Assembly (NCBI GenBank): GCA_029862935.1
Contig: JAOTWK010000132.1
Coordinates: 1-8,597, forward strand
Length of the DNA stretch: 8,597 nucleotides
Reading direction: 5' to 3'
Source: Gemmatimonadota bacterium
Lineage (GTDB): Bacteria > Gemmatimonadota > Gemmatimonadetes > Gemmatimonadales > GWC2-71-9
The position numbers and the translations under genes were made by a program. The first letter of the stretch is position 1. Every line of letters starts with the position of its first letter. Positions 1-6,920 of this stretch are shown in pieces. The notes beneath the pieces are model-generated. The model ran no database searches and had not been told where the DNA came from. It saw only the letters and a program-made list of their open reading frames with translations.

Positions 1-297
1 CATCACATCTGCTAGTTTGGGAACCGCCGTGTCGGCTACGGGTGTCACATCATCGTTGGGACTCAGTCCCGCGACGCCCAAAACACCGTCAGAAGGTTTC
101 AGTTGTTGAGCGAAGATCTCCGCGGTCTGCTCAGCCCTTCGCTTGCCGCTGTGTCGAATTTGCCTCACAAAGACACCTACGTCGCGGGCCCACACTGCCG
201 TTCGCTCGACCGACTCGACACCTTCCTGAGTCAGCGGGCGAAGCGGGTCCTGAGCAGCGGTCATCGCTCGGCCGTGTTGTACGAGGAAGATTTCCAT
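1..297 (-). CDS. sixA: SixA-like phosphohistidine phosphatase, histidine phosphatase superfamily (3'-truncated by window edge)
   Basis: An open frame of 99 residues runs off the left edge, so only the N-terminal half to two thirds is seen. It begins MEIFLVQHGRA, followed by a PLT-x-EG element (residues 21-26), RRAEQTAE (53-60) and GLSPNDDV (77-84). This order of motifs is typical of SixA-type phosphatases, which remove phosphate from phosphohistidine (in E. coli, on the HPt domain of ArcB). The predicted nucleophile is His8. The usual RHG triad reads QHG here, a substitution I recall in part of the SixA-like family. I chose the ATG at 297 over the in-frame ATG at 303 because GAGAG lies six bases upstream of it and the protein then starts directly on the first strand. 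The gene lies 150 bp downstream of the sulfatase, on the same strand. Substrate unknown. Confidence 0.82.
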   Translation of the reverse strand, partial: MEIFLVQHGRAMTAAQDPLRPLTQEGVESVERTAVWARDVGVFVRQIRHSGKRRAEQTAEIFAQQLKPSDGVLGVAGLSPNDDVTPVADTAVPKLADVM

Positions 298-447
298 ATT
301 CATCTCTCAGGCTCGGCGCATGCGGGCGTGACCCCCGCGACCGGCATTGCGCTGAACGTGCAGCGTTCGTCGGGGGGCACGCAAATCACGGTCCGTCTGG
401 AGCTGTTCGCTGACCGCCCTCGTCGGATCGGCAGCGAGGCGCGCCGA

Positions 448-2037
448 TCATTCCGTAAAGTCCTCTCCGGTCGCGTCTCCGTACACGGCGCGAAGCCGCC
501 GCAGTTCCCGCTTGAGGTCGGAAAGAATCGCCCTGTACGTCGGATCTCCGTGGATGCTCCGCATCTCGGACGGATCCGCCTCCAAGTCGAACAGTTCCCA
601 CTCGCGTGTCCGGTAATAGTAGACCAGCTTGTGCCGCTCGGTACGCATTCCATAGTGGGGTGCCACCCGATGCGGATCTGGATACTCGTAATAGTGGTAG
701 TAAACGCTGGTTCGCCACCTCCGTGGCTGCCGCCCGACCATCAAGTCGAGCAGTGACGCGCCATGCAGATCGGTGGGCGCCTCCGCACCCGCGAGCTGAA
801 TGAACGTCGGCGCATAGTCGATATTCTGGATCAACTGCGGCACACGCTGACCGGGCTCGATACCGCCAGGCCAGCGCGCCACGAACGGCATGCGCAGCGA
901 CTCCTCGTACATCCAGCGCTTGTCGTACCACCCGTGTTCGCCGAGGAAGAAGCCCTGATCCGAGCAGTAGATAACGAGTGTGTCGTCGGCAAGGCGGCTT
1001 TCATCGAGATAGTCGAGGATCCGACCGACATTGTCATCGACTGAGGCGATGCAGCGCAGGTAGTCCTTCATATAGCGCTGGTAGTAGTATCGCACCAACG
1101 CCTCGCCCTCGAGGCTCGCCGCAAAGAAGGCCGCGTTCCTGGGACCGTAGGCCGCGTCCCATGCCGCACGCTGCTGCTCAGTCATCCGATCCCACTCCAC
1201 GGCCCAGAACCGCTGATCCATCTCGTTGTCTGCTGCAGGCGGCGTAATCTTGAGGTCGTATGCCGGGAACATGTGCTCGGCAATCGTCATCTCGGTGTCG
1301 GCGGCCGGACTCGCTCGATTCGCGTAGTCGTCGAACAGCGAGTCGGGCTCGGGGATGTCGACGTCCTCATACGTGTACAGGTGATCAGGACCGGGCATCC
1401 AGTTCCGGTGCGGCGCCTTGTGCTGGCTCATCAAGAGAAATGGCCGCTCGGGATCGCGGCCATTCCGCAGCCACTCGAGGGACAAGTCCGTGATGATGTC
1501 CGTGGCGTATCCCTCGTACCGCACATCCCCCGTGGCGGTTCGGAAATCGGGGTTGTAGTAGCGGCCCTGCCCCGGAAGCACTTCCCAGTGGTCGAAGCCA
1601 AGCGGATCAACACGCAGATGCCATTTCCCAATGACAGCCGTCTGATAGCCCGCGGTTTGCAGCAGCTTGTTGAACGTGGGCTGCGTCATGTCGAACGGCT
1701 CGCCACTGTTATCGAGCTTCCCGTTCGCGTGGCTGTGCTTGCCCGTCAGCACTACGGCCCGACTCGGCGCGCAAATCGCGTTGGTGCAGAAACTGTTGAG
1801 GAAGATCACGCCCTCGTTGGCGATGCGGTCGATGTTGGGCGTGCGGTTGACCTTGGATCCGTACGCCGAGATCGCGTGCGGCGCGTGATCGTCGGTGAAG
1901 ATGAAGAGAATATTCGGACGCCCGAGACTCGGAGCGCAGCGTGCGAGCAACGGGAGAGCACTGAGCGCATAAACCCCCGCTCCGGCACGCGCCACGCGGG
2001 AGACTGCCTCTCGCCGGCTGATTCGCTCAGGACTCAT
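448..2037 (-). CDS. Tat-exported arylsulfatase-type (S1 family) sulfatase, cysteine-type, possibly GlcNAc-6-O-sulfatase-like
   Basis: This 529-residue protein should hydrolyse sulfate esters, probably on a carbohydrate, outside the cytoplasm. The N-terminus has a twin-arginine signal (SRREAV at 7-12, then a hydrophobic stretch to about 33). Cys34 follows LLAR, a poor lipobox because of Arg at -1, so lipidation is doubtful. The sulfatase signature CAPSR is at 89-93, with TGK at 98-100; Cys89 is the residue converted to formylglycine. Predicted metal ligands are Asp49-Asp50 and Asp360 (SDQG). GKWH (137-140), HKAPH (206-210) and GEHGWYDKRWMYEESLR (366-382) complete the active-site blocks. The last block and the C-terminal subdomain (about 440-515) resemble N-acetylglucosamine-6-sulfatase relatives (S1_11), but the substrate is inference. 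GAGGAGGG lies just upstream of the ATG. The neighbouring maturase gene ends 89 bp upstream, consistent with one operon. Length is normal and the gene looks intact. Confidence 0.93.
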   Translation of the reverse strand: MSPERISRREAVSRVARAGAGVYALSALPLLARCAPSLGRPNILFIFTDDHAPHAISAYGSKVNRTPNIDRIANEGVIFLNSFCTNAICAPSRAVVLTGKHSHANGKLDNSGEPFDMTQPTFNKLLQTAGYQTAVIGKWHLRVDPLGFDHWEVLPGQGRYYNPDFRTATGDVRYEGYATDIITDLSLEWLRNGRDPERPFLLMSQHKAPHRNWMPGPDHLYTYEDVDIPEPDSLFDDYANRASPAADTEMTIAEHMFPAYDLKITPPAADNEMDQRFWAVEWDRMTEQQRAAWDAAYGPRNAAFFAASLEGEALVRYYYQRYMKDYLRCIASVDDNVGRILDYLDESRLADDTLVIYCSDQGFFLGEHGWYDKRWMYEESLRMPFVARWPGGIEPGQRVPQLIQNIDYAPTFIQLAGAEAPTDLHGASLLDLMVGRQPRRWRTSVYYHYYEYPDPHRVAPHYGMRTERHKLVYYYRTREWELFDLEADPSEMRSIHGDPTYRAILSDLKRELRRLRAVYGDATGEDFTE

Positions 2038-2126
2038 TGCCCTCCTCTTCCACGATGATCTTGGCTACGACGTGCCAGCCGAGAACCTTGTCAGGCGCCG
2101 AATCGGCCCGCTGAGCAGCAGCCGGC

Positions 2127-3326
2127 CTAGTGCCCTCCGTACGTCCGGGTTAAAAGGGGATCTTGTCCATTTGCGAGTGCCCGCATGATGCTCGCAGGAG
2201 GCAGACCGCGGCGCAGCGCTTCGGCCATGTAGTCCATCGCAGGCCTGATGTGATTGAAGAAGCCACGGTACCCGCTGCAAAGCCAATTGAGGCCGGGCTC
2301 TCCGTCGGGTGTTTGGATGAATCGGTTCTTGGGACAGCCACCATTGCACGTAAAGCGAACTTTGCACGTCCGGCAGTAGGTCGGCAGTTCGCTCCGCTTC
2401 GCCCGCCCGAAGAGTCGCTGCACTTCCCCACCCACGAGCACCGGCAACCCTGTTTCCAGGATATTGCCCAACCGATGTGCGGGCTCGACAAAGTGGTCAC
2501 ACGAATACAGATCACCGTTATGCTCGAGCGCGAGCGCATTGCCACATGTTGCCGCGAAAACGCACAGACCAGGGGGCTGCCCTGCCCACGCGGACAGCGC
2601 TGCGTCGAAGATCTGGACAAAGACCCGACCCACGTCGTGGCGCACCCATTCGTCGAAGATCGCGCTCAAGAACACGCCGTAAGCGACACCGGTCACTGAC
2701 CGCTCGGACGCCCCTCCGTCGATCCGCTCGACCACAGGGATGAACTGCATGAACGTGGTGCCCAGCTCGTCGCGGAGAAAGCGGTAGACATAAATCGGGT
2801 GGCCGGCGTTGGCAGCGTTGACCGCGGTCAAGACGTTGAACTCCACACCGTGACGGCGCAGGAGCTCGACGCCACGCATCACACGGTCAAAGGTGGCCTT
2901 TCCGGCACTGTCGACCCGGTACGCGTCGTGGAGCCGGGCCGGCCCGTCGAGGCTGATCCCGACCAGGAAGCCGTGCTCCATGAAGAACTCGCACCACTCG
3001 TCCGTGAGACTCACACCGTTGGTTTGGATGGTGTTCCGGATGGTGGTATGGGGTGTGCGATGTCGTTCTTGGGCCTTGACGGCACGCCGAAAGAAATCGA
3101 GCCCCATGAGGGTCGGCTCACCACCCTGCCACGCGAACACGACCTCGGGCGTCTCCTGGCTCGTGATGTATTGGCGCGTAAACGTGTCGAGCACATCGTC
3201 CGACATTCGGAACGTCGCTCCCGGATACAGTTCTTCTTTGGAGAGATAGTAGCAGTAGGCGCAATCGAGGTCACAGATGGCACCCCGAGGCTTGAGCATC
3301 ACCTGGTACGGTCCTGGCGCGGTCAC
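2127..3326 (-). CDS. Anaerobic sulfatase-maturating enzyme (radical SAM/SPASM)
   Basis: This enzyme should oxidise the active-site Cys or Ser of a sulfatase to C-alpha-formylglycine in the cytoplasm without oxygen. Counting from the GTG at 3326 (399 residues), the radical SAM cluster motif CX3CX2C is Cys18, Cys22 and Cys25, and GGEPT is at 68-72. The SPASM region has Cys255, Cys261, Cys276, Cys318, Cys321, Cys327, Cys331 and Cys350, the layout that holds two auxiliary 4Fe-4S clusters. Asp277 directly follows Cys276, as does the proposed catalytic base of characterised members. Two starts are possible. GTG 3326 (TGAGG 8 bases upstream) gives a start MTAPGPYQVMLKPRG that matches the short N-terminus of the family. 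GTG 3362 (GGGAG 6 bases upstream) adds 12 basic residues and overlaps the glycosyltransferase gene. I prefer 3326. The downstream sulfatase is the obvious client. Confidence 0.93.
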   Translation of the reverse strand: MTAPGPYQVMLKPRGAICDLDCAYCYYLSKEELYPGATFRMSDDVLDTFTRQYITSQETPEVVFAWQGGEPTLMGLDFFRRAVKAQERHRTPHTTIRNTIQTNGVSLTDEWCEFFMEHGFLVGISLDGPARLHDAYRVDSAGKATFDRVMRGVELLRRHGVEFNVLTAVNAANAGHPIYVYRFLRDELGTTFMQFIPVVERIDGGASERSVTGVAYGVFLSAIFDEWVRHDVGRVFVQIFDAALSAWAGQPPGLCVFAATCGNALALEHNGDLYSCDHFVEPAHRLGNILETGLPVLVGGEVQRLFGRAKRSELPTYCRTCKVRFTCNGGCPKNRFIQTPDGEPGLNWLCSGYRGFFNHIRPAMDYMAEALRRGLPPASIMRALANGQDPLLTRTYGGH

Positions 3327-3339
3327 TGAGTGTGCCTCA
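3327..3339 (-). promoter_or_regulatory. Ribosome-binding site of the maturase gene overlapping the upstream stop codon
   Basis: On the minus strand TGAGG (3335-3339) lies 8 bases before the GTG at 3326. Its TGA is also the stop codon of the upstream glycosyltransferase gene (3337-3339). Ribosomes ending on the first gene would arrive on the initiation region of the second, so translational coupling is plausible. A second candidate site, GGGAG at 3369-3373, would serve the alternative GTG at 3362. Confidence 0.5.
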
Positions 3340-4908
3340 CGTCTCGGGCCTTCTCGTCTCACTTCGTGCTCCCGCCTCTCGATTCATCTCCCACACCTCC
3401 TGCAGTGTCCGGTTCGGCTCGCGGCACAGGATCATCGGGACATCGTTCTCCTCGACGGTCCATTCCTGTGTGAAGCGCGTGACCTCGAGGGTGCTGCAGA
3501 GATCTTCAATGTCCTCGGGTTCGACCCCGACAAAGAGGACGACCTCGCCCGAGCGTTCACCCGGACCGAAGAAGTAGAAGCTCCCGGCCATGCTCACGAC
3601 CGGCGGCAGATCGAGGGGCGGGCCGTAGAGGTCCAACGCTCCCGCCTCACCGTAGTTCGCACCGTACACGACCGTTCGTTCCGCGTCTCGCGCAGGGAGC
3701 GAGTGGTACACGCCCGCCACCTCTGCAACCAGTTCCTTCCAGCCGAGCATGTCACCGTAGTCCTGCGGCAAGCGCAGGACTTCGCCTTTGTTGGTGGTGA
3801 CGGCGGATGTAATGCCGGTCGCAGCTGCGTAACGTGCCATCGGTTCCGGCGGCAGGAACGGGAGTCCGAATGGAAGTGTGAACACCCCGTACGCGAGTAC
3901 CAGCACCGCGATCGCCCACTGGGCCAGCCGCCGTGTGCGAGCGCGCGTGACCTGCTCGAGCGTCACCGCCCCAGCGGCGTAGAGCATTGGGTACAGGGGC
4001 CCCACGTAGTAGCTCTTCCCTTGCAGGAGGGCGATGATTGCAAACGCGGCGAGCGCGATCCATCCAGTCAGCCGGTAGCGGCGCACTGCCGGATGCGCGA
4101 AGAGACCCGCGGCGCCTACAATCGCCAGGATGAACCCGGGTCCGAATAGCACCTGTCCCATGAGAAAGTCGCCGAACGACGTGCGCTGGAGCTGCACGGT
4201 GCGGAGATCCTGCATTTGGCCCACCACCGGGAAGCCGAGGTTCACCTGCCCCACGACACTCGGGAGTCCAATGGCGAGGGCCATGAGCACGGCTACCCAC
4301 GGCCAGGGTCCGACAAAGGCTCTACGTTGCTCCGTGAGCAACAGGCCGATCAGCACCGCGAGCCCGAAGAACAGGATGCTGAACTTGGTGAGGAGCCCGA
4401 GCCCGCCCGCCGCGCCGAGCACGAGCCACCAGCGTGGGTCTTCGGTGGTGCGGAGTTTGATCAGCGCGAAAAACCCAAGTGTCCACCACAGTTGATCCAG
4501 CGCCACCGGCTGGAACAGGTTGGCGCTTCGGAGGAATAGCGGGCTGAAGATGAGCGCGACCGCCGCGAGCAACTGCGCCGACTTCCGGCCACCCAGTTCT
4601 CGGACGATGAGCAGTGTCAGCAGCAGGATGGTGGTGCCCGCGAGCGCCGGCACCATGCGCACCGCGAAAAGCGACGTGGCGTCGAACACTCGTGCCGCAT
4701 TGCCGAGCAGGGCCATCAGCGGTGGGAAGTCCATGTGGAGGACTCTCAAGTGCGTGCCCATTGCCAGGTACAACAGCTCGTCGCGGTGGAACTCGTAGGG
4801 AGTGACCAGGTTGGTCAGTACATGGGCGCCGAGCTTGAGACTTAGGAGCGCAGTGACCATTCCGCGTGCAAACGGCACAATCCCACGTTGGAAGCCGGGT
4901 TCGGTCAT
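3337..4908 (-). CDS. GT39 / PMT_2-type polytopic membrane glycosyltransferase
   Basis: This is an integral membrane protein of 523 residues from the ATG at 4908, with roughly ten hydrophobic segments between residues 15 and 350 and a soluble C-terminal part of about 170 residues. Such GT-C enzymes transfer a sugar from a polyprenyl-phosphate donor to an acceptor outside the cytoplasmic membrane. The first outer loop carries HRDELLYLA (41-49), whose Asp43-Glu44 match the catalytic acidic pair, and DFPPL (60-64), the usual D-x-PPL element. A later loop has GKSYYVGPLYPML (297-309), and the C-terminal domain has YGANYGEAGALDLYG (415-429), both typical of bacterial GT39 proteins. A longer frame opens at a GTG at 5001, but those extra 31 residues are not membrane-like and have no visible ribosome-binding site. 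The ATG at 4908 also lacks a strong one, so the start is uncertain. Donor and acceptor cannot be read from sequence. Confidence 0.88.
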   Translation of the reverse strand: MTEPGFQRGIVPFARGMVTALLSLKLGAHVLTNLVTPYEFHRDELLYLAMGTHLRVLHMDFPPLMALLGNAARVFDATSLFAVRMVPALAGTTILLLTLLIVRELGGRKSAQLLAAVALIFSPLFLRSANLFQPVALDQLWWTLGFFALIKLRTTEDPRWWLVLGAAGGLGLLTKFSILFFGLAVLIGLLLTEQRRAFVGPWPWVAVLMALAIGLPSVVGQVNLGFPVVGQMQDLRTVQLQRTSFGDFLMGQVLFGPGFILAIVGAAGLFAHPAVRRYRLTGWIALAAFAIIALLQGKSYYVGPLYPMLYAAGAVTLEQVTRARTRRLAQWAIAVLVLAYGVFTLPFGLPFLPPEPMARYAAATGITSAVTTNKGEVLRLPQDYGDMLGWKELVAEVAGVYHSLPARDAERTVVYGANYGEAGALDLYGPPLDLPPVVSMAGSFYFFGPGERSGEVVLFVGVEPEDIEDLCSTLEVTRFTQEWTVEENDVPMILCREPNRTLQEVWEMNREAGARSETRRPET

Positions 4909-5083
4909 CCGAGTGAACGTCGTGTCAGCCCGCGTCGAGCTGCACCCATGGATGCGATTGCCGCCGGCGGGAGGCAGCAGTTCGTGACCACGCGGGTCCA
5001 CGTCGGATATGTGCGCTGCATATTCACGAATCAGGCCGCCTAACGGATCTGAGCCGGCCGCTACAACGCAGCTCGATGCCGAA

Positions 5084-5473
5084 TCACGACTCTTTCACCA
5101 TCGACCAATGCGCGTGAACGATGCGCCACTCTCCCGCCGTCTGGCGGTACACGGAGGTGGCCTTCCATGGCGGCATCGGCTCGCCGTCCGTCGAGGACGG
5201 CTCATAGCGCAACGTTAGGATGCCGGTGTCACCGTAGATCTGGACTTTGGGATCCACGAGCTCGTATCGGTGCGGCGGGATCTTCCCTTCGAGCGACGCA
5301 AAGTAATCGCGGAGCGCTGCGATCCCGTCGACACGGCTGTGTGCACCGATGTCATCGAAGTAGGTAACATCATCCGCGTCGATATCCATGTACCCGAGCG
5401 GATTCCCCGCAGCCCATCGGTCCAGAGCTCGCCGCTCCTGGGCGAGAATGGCTTGCTCATGGCTGTGCGTCAT
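5084..5473 (-). CDS. SnoaL-like / DUF4440 (NTF2-fold) protein
   Basis: A 129-residue protein with the NTF2-like cone fold, as judged from its order of elements. An N-terminal helix (about 5-22) is followed by WAAGNPLGYMDIDADDVTYFD (21-41), a central RVDGIAALRDYF helix (47-58), and alternating strands ending in WRIVHAHWSM (116-125). This is the pattern of SnoaL-like and CaMKII-association-type proteins, which include small isomerases and polyketide cyclases as well as many members without known activity. Function cannot be assigned. The start is well supported: AGGAGGG lies 8 bases before the ATG. It sits downstream of an intact VOC gene (112 bp gap) and upstream of the glycosyltransferase gene, all on one strand. 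Confidence 0.82.
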   Translation of the reverse strand: MTHSHEQAILAQERRALDRWAAGNPLGYMDIDADDVTYFDDIGAHSRVDGIAALRDYFASLEGKIPPHRYELVDPKVQIYGDTGILTLRYEPSSTDGEPMPPWKATSVYRQTAGEWRIVHAHWSMVKES

Positions 5474-5585
5474 GGTCTGGTCCCTCCTCTCGCGCGCCTT
5501 CCTCGCGTGAAGGCTATGTAACGGTCAGCGGCATGCAGGTGGCGTACGTGACGTCATCGCGCTTCGGGTCCGTGGGCCAGTCCCG

Positions 5586-5942
5586 TCATTCTGCCTGCCA
5601 TAGGTAGATCTCGTTCCCGTCTGGATCGTGGAACGTGGCAAGCAGCCCACCTTCCACTGCCTGGGGCGTGCCGAGCTCAACGCCCTTCCGTCGCAGCCAC
5701 CCCTGGGCCTCCTCCATGTCGGGAACGCCGAGACAAAGACGGCCACCTCCATCTGACCGCCTCGGTTCCGGACGTGGGTCCGGAACGAGCTCAAACCGCA
5801 CGCCATCGATATCGAATCGCGCCACAACATCCCGAGATACGAGATCCAGCTCGAGCACGTCCCTGTAGAACGGGATGGCAGCATCGACATTGGCTACGTA
5901 GTAAAAGACGCAATCGAAACGGAGTCTCACGCTGGTGCCCAT
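5586..5942 (-). CDS. VOC (glyoxalase/bleomycin-resistance/dioxygenase) superfamily protein
   Basis: A 118-residue single-domain protein with the two beta-alpha-beta-beta-beta modules of the vicinal oxygen chelate fold. The first module has FYYVANVDAAIPFYRDVLEL (13-32), and the second has LGVPDMEEAQGWLRRKGVEL (71-90) and ends in FHDPDGNEIYLWQ (104-116). Glu112 in the last strand is at the usual position of a metal ligand; the remaining ligands are not obvious. VOC proteins range from isomerases to drug-binding proteins, so no substrate is given. GAGG abuts the ATG at 5942. The in-frame GTG at 5930 (fifth codon) is better spaced from it, so the true start may be four codons later. The TfoX-like gene ends 30 bp upstream, suggesting co-transcription. 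Confidence 0.87.
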   Translation of the reverse strand: MGTSVRLRFDCVFYYVANVDAAIPFYRDVLELDLVSRDVVARFDIDGVRFELVPDPRPEPRRSDGGGRLCLGVPDMEEAQGWLRRKGVELGTPQAVEGGLLATFHDPDGNEIYLWQAE

Positions 5943-5972
5943 CCTCAGATTGGTCCGTCAACGGTTCGCGCC

Positions 5973-6236
5973 TCATCCGCTGGCTAGCCGGTCGTCGTAC
6001 TCGGCTCGTATGCGGGCGCGATCCTCTTTCGGGAGCGCATGCCACGGCACGGCGCGAACTGCGCCTTCGAGCGCATACAGCAGATTGTAGCCGGTGTGGG
6101 CCCGCCCTCGTGTGATCCGCACAGCGACTTCGACGCTGCCCAACTTGACCAGCTGCTCCGCGCTGGTGATCCCCTCTCTCTGCAACTCGGCAGCGAGCTT
6201 GTCGCCAATGTTGGGCAACGCCGTCAAATTAGTCAT
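5973..6236 (-). CDS. Stand-alone TfoX C-terminal domain protein (helix-hairpin-helix-like)
   Basis: An 87-residue protein made of little more than a TfoX_C domain. It opens with LPNIGDKLAAELQREGI (7-23), a helix-hairpin-helix-like element, followed by SAEQLVKLGSVEVAVRI (25-41). The characteristic block NLLYALEGAVRAVPWHALP (51-69) and an acidic helix to the end complete it. In full TfoX/Sxy proteins this domain sits behind an N-terminal half and is tied to competence gene regulation. Isolated copies are widespread and of unknown role. There is no N-terminal TfoX half in the preceding 100 bases, so this is a natural single-domain form rather than a frameshifted remnant. The ATG at 6236 has only a weak purine-rich leader. 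Confidence 0.85.
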   Translation of the reverse strand: MTNLTALPNIGDKLAAELQREGITSAEQLVKLGSVEVAVRITRGRAHTGYNLLYALEGAVRAVPWHALPKEDRARIRAEYDDRLASG

Positions 6237-6339
6237 TGCTCATCAGGTTCGTGCAAGCCAGCTGGCGCCATTGCCTCATGCCAACGGTCGACGAGAGAAG
6301 AACAGGGTGACCAGAACTTGCGCGTCCGACGCAGCATCT

Positions 6340-6489
6340 TCAGGGCGTCTTTCGTCCCACCACTCTGCCGACCAACGCGAGGACGATCAGTCCGGCACCG
6401 ACGAACACGAGCGGCCGGTTACCGTTGAGGCCAACAATGACCAGCGCTATTCCGACGAGCACGAACAACCCTTGCATGGCATTCCGCAT
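6340..6489 (-). CDS. 49-residue two-helix membrane protein
   Basis: This short frame starts at an ATG (6489) preceded by AGAGGAG, a clear ribosome-binding site, and ends at a TGA (6340-6342). The protein starts MRNAMQGLFVLVGIALVIVG, has a polar turn LNGNRP (21-26), then a second hydrophobic run LVFVGAGLIVLALVG (27-41) and a basic tail RVVGRKTP. That is a helical hairpin of two membrane segments with, by the positive-inside rule, both ends in the cytoplasm. I do not recognise a named family. It lies 103 bp upstream of the TfoX-like gene and 53 bp downstream of a conserved hypothetical gene. The ribosome-binding site and clean hydrophobic pattern make it likely to be real. Confidence 0.68.
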   Translation of the reverse strand: MRNAMQGLFVLVGIALVIVGLNGNRPLVFVGAGLIVLALVGRVVGRKTP

Positions 6490-6542
6490 GGTGCTCCTCT
6501 TACAGTCTGTCGAAGGATGAGTCGCAGCTAGCTAAACCAGCT

Positions 6543-6920
6543 TTAGATCCACCCGTCTCTCTCGAACCGCTCGTAGCCCTCATCGGTCAACTTCGCGAGC
6601 TCGGCAAAGAGCCCGCTGTCGATGTTCTTGAAATTGAAACACGACTTTCCTTGCATGCGCGCCTTCAGCTCCGGAGACATGCCATTGAGCAGATCGGGAC
6701 AGGTGTACACAGGCATCAAATAGTAGTTGACAGAGTTCTTACGGACGGACACGCCACCGAAGAACATGGGCTTCCTGTTCGGCGCCAAGACGGTGCTATT
6801 GAGAGCGTAGTTGTTTGCTGCGTTGGCTTCGACAACGAGCTTTGCCTCGTGCTTCATCAGGATCTCTCGCAACGCCTCAAACACCTGCTCAAAACCCGGG
6901 TCGGACGACTTCTTGGGCAT
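6543..6920 (-). CDS. Conserved hypothetical protein, 125 residues
   Basis: A soluble alpha/beta protein starting MPKKSSDPGFEQVFEALREI. A helical start (9-24) leads to PNRKPMFFGGVSVRKNSVNYYLMPVY (47-72). The most distinctive part, MSPELKARMQGKSCFNFKNID (81-101), is followed by a C-terminal helix ending in DGWI. I recall this pattern (a KPxFFG strand, then LMPVY, then MQGKSCFNFK) from a widespread family of about 120 residues with no known function, perhaps similar in fold to DUF1801/YdhG. The frame stays open for 37 codons upstream, to a GTG at 7031, but those codons read as the start of an unrelated VOC protein. The ATG at 6920 with GGAGAGGTGG 7 bases upstream is the better start and gives the family's normal length. 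Confidence 0.8.
   Translation of the reverse strand: MPKKSSDPGFEQVFEALREILMKHEAKLVVEANAANNYALNSTVLAPNRKPMFFGGVSVRKNSVNYYLMPVYTCPDLLNGMSPELKARMQGKSCFNFKNIDSGLFAELAKLTDEGYERFERDGWI

Noticed and set aside
322..338. GCGGG/CCCGC hairpin between the sulfatase and SixA-like genes as a terminator
   Set aside because: Five-pair stem, seven-base loop and no T tract; such GC-rich hairpins arise often by chance at this base composition.
103..756. Plus-strand open frame of 217 codons across the left part
   Set aside because: It is antisense to the SixA-like and sulfatase genes, has no recognisable domain, and is open only because of the GC-rich codon use of the opposite strand.
1273..2058. Plus-strand open frame of 261 codons
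   Set aside because: Lies entirely opposite the catalytic half of the sulfatase, which has all expected motifs; the plus-strand protein shows no fold-like pattern.
3277..4149. Plus-strand open frame of 290 codons
   Set aside because: Antisense to the GT39 gene and the start of the maturase gene; arginine- and histidine-rich translation typical of a shadow frame.
5038..5044. GCCTAAC, matching the core of an integron attC end, and GTTAGG at 5212-5217
   Set aside because: No partner site with paired inner boxes and a foldable centre lies at the right distance, and the second lies inside the SnoaL-like gene. A seven-base match is expected by chance.
6531..6546. CTAAA-CCAGC-TTTAG hairpin at the end of the conserved hypothetical gene as a terminator
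   Set aside because: The stem is only five mostly A-T pairs, overlaps the stop codon, and is not followed by a T run on the transcribed strand.
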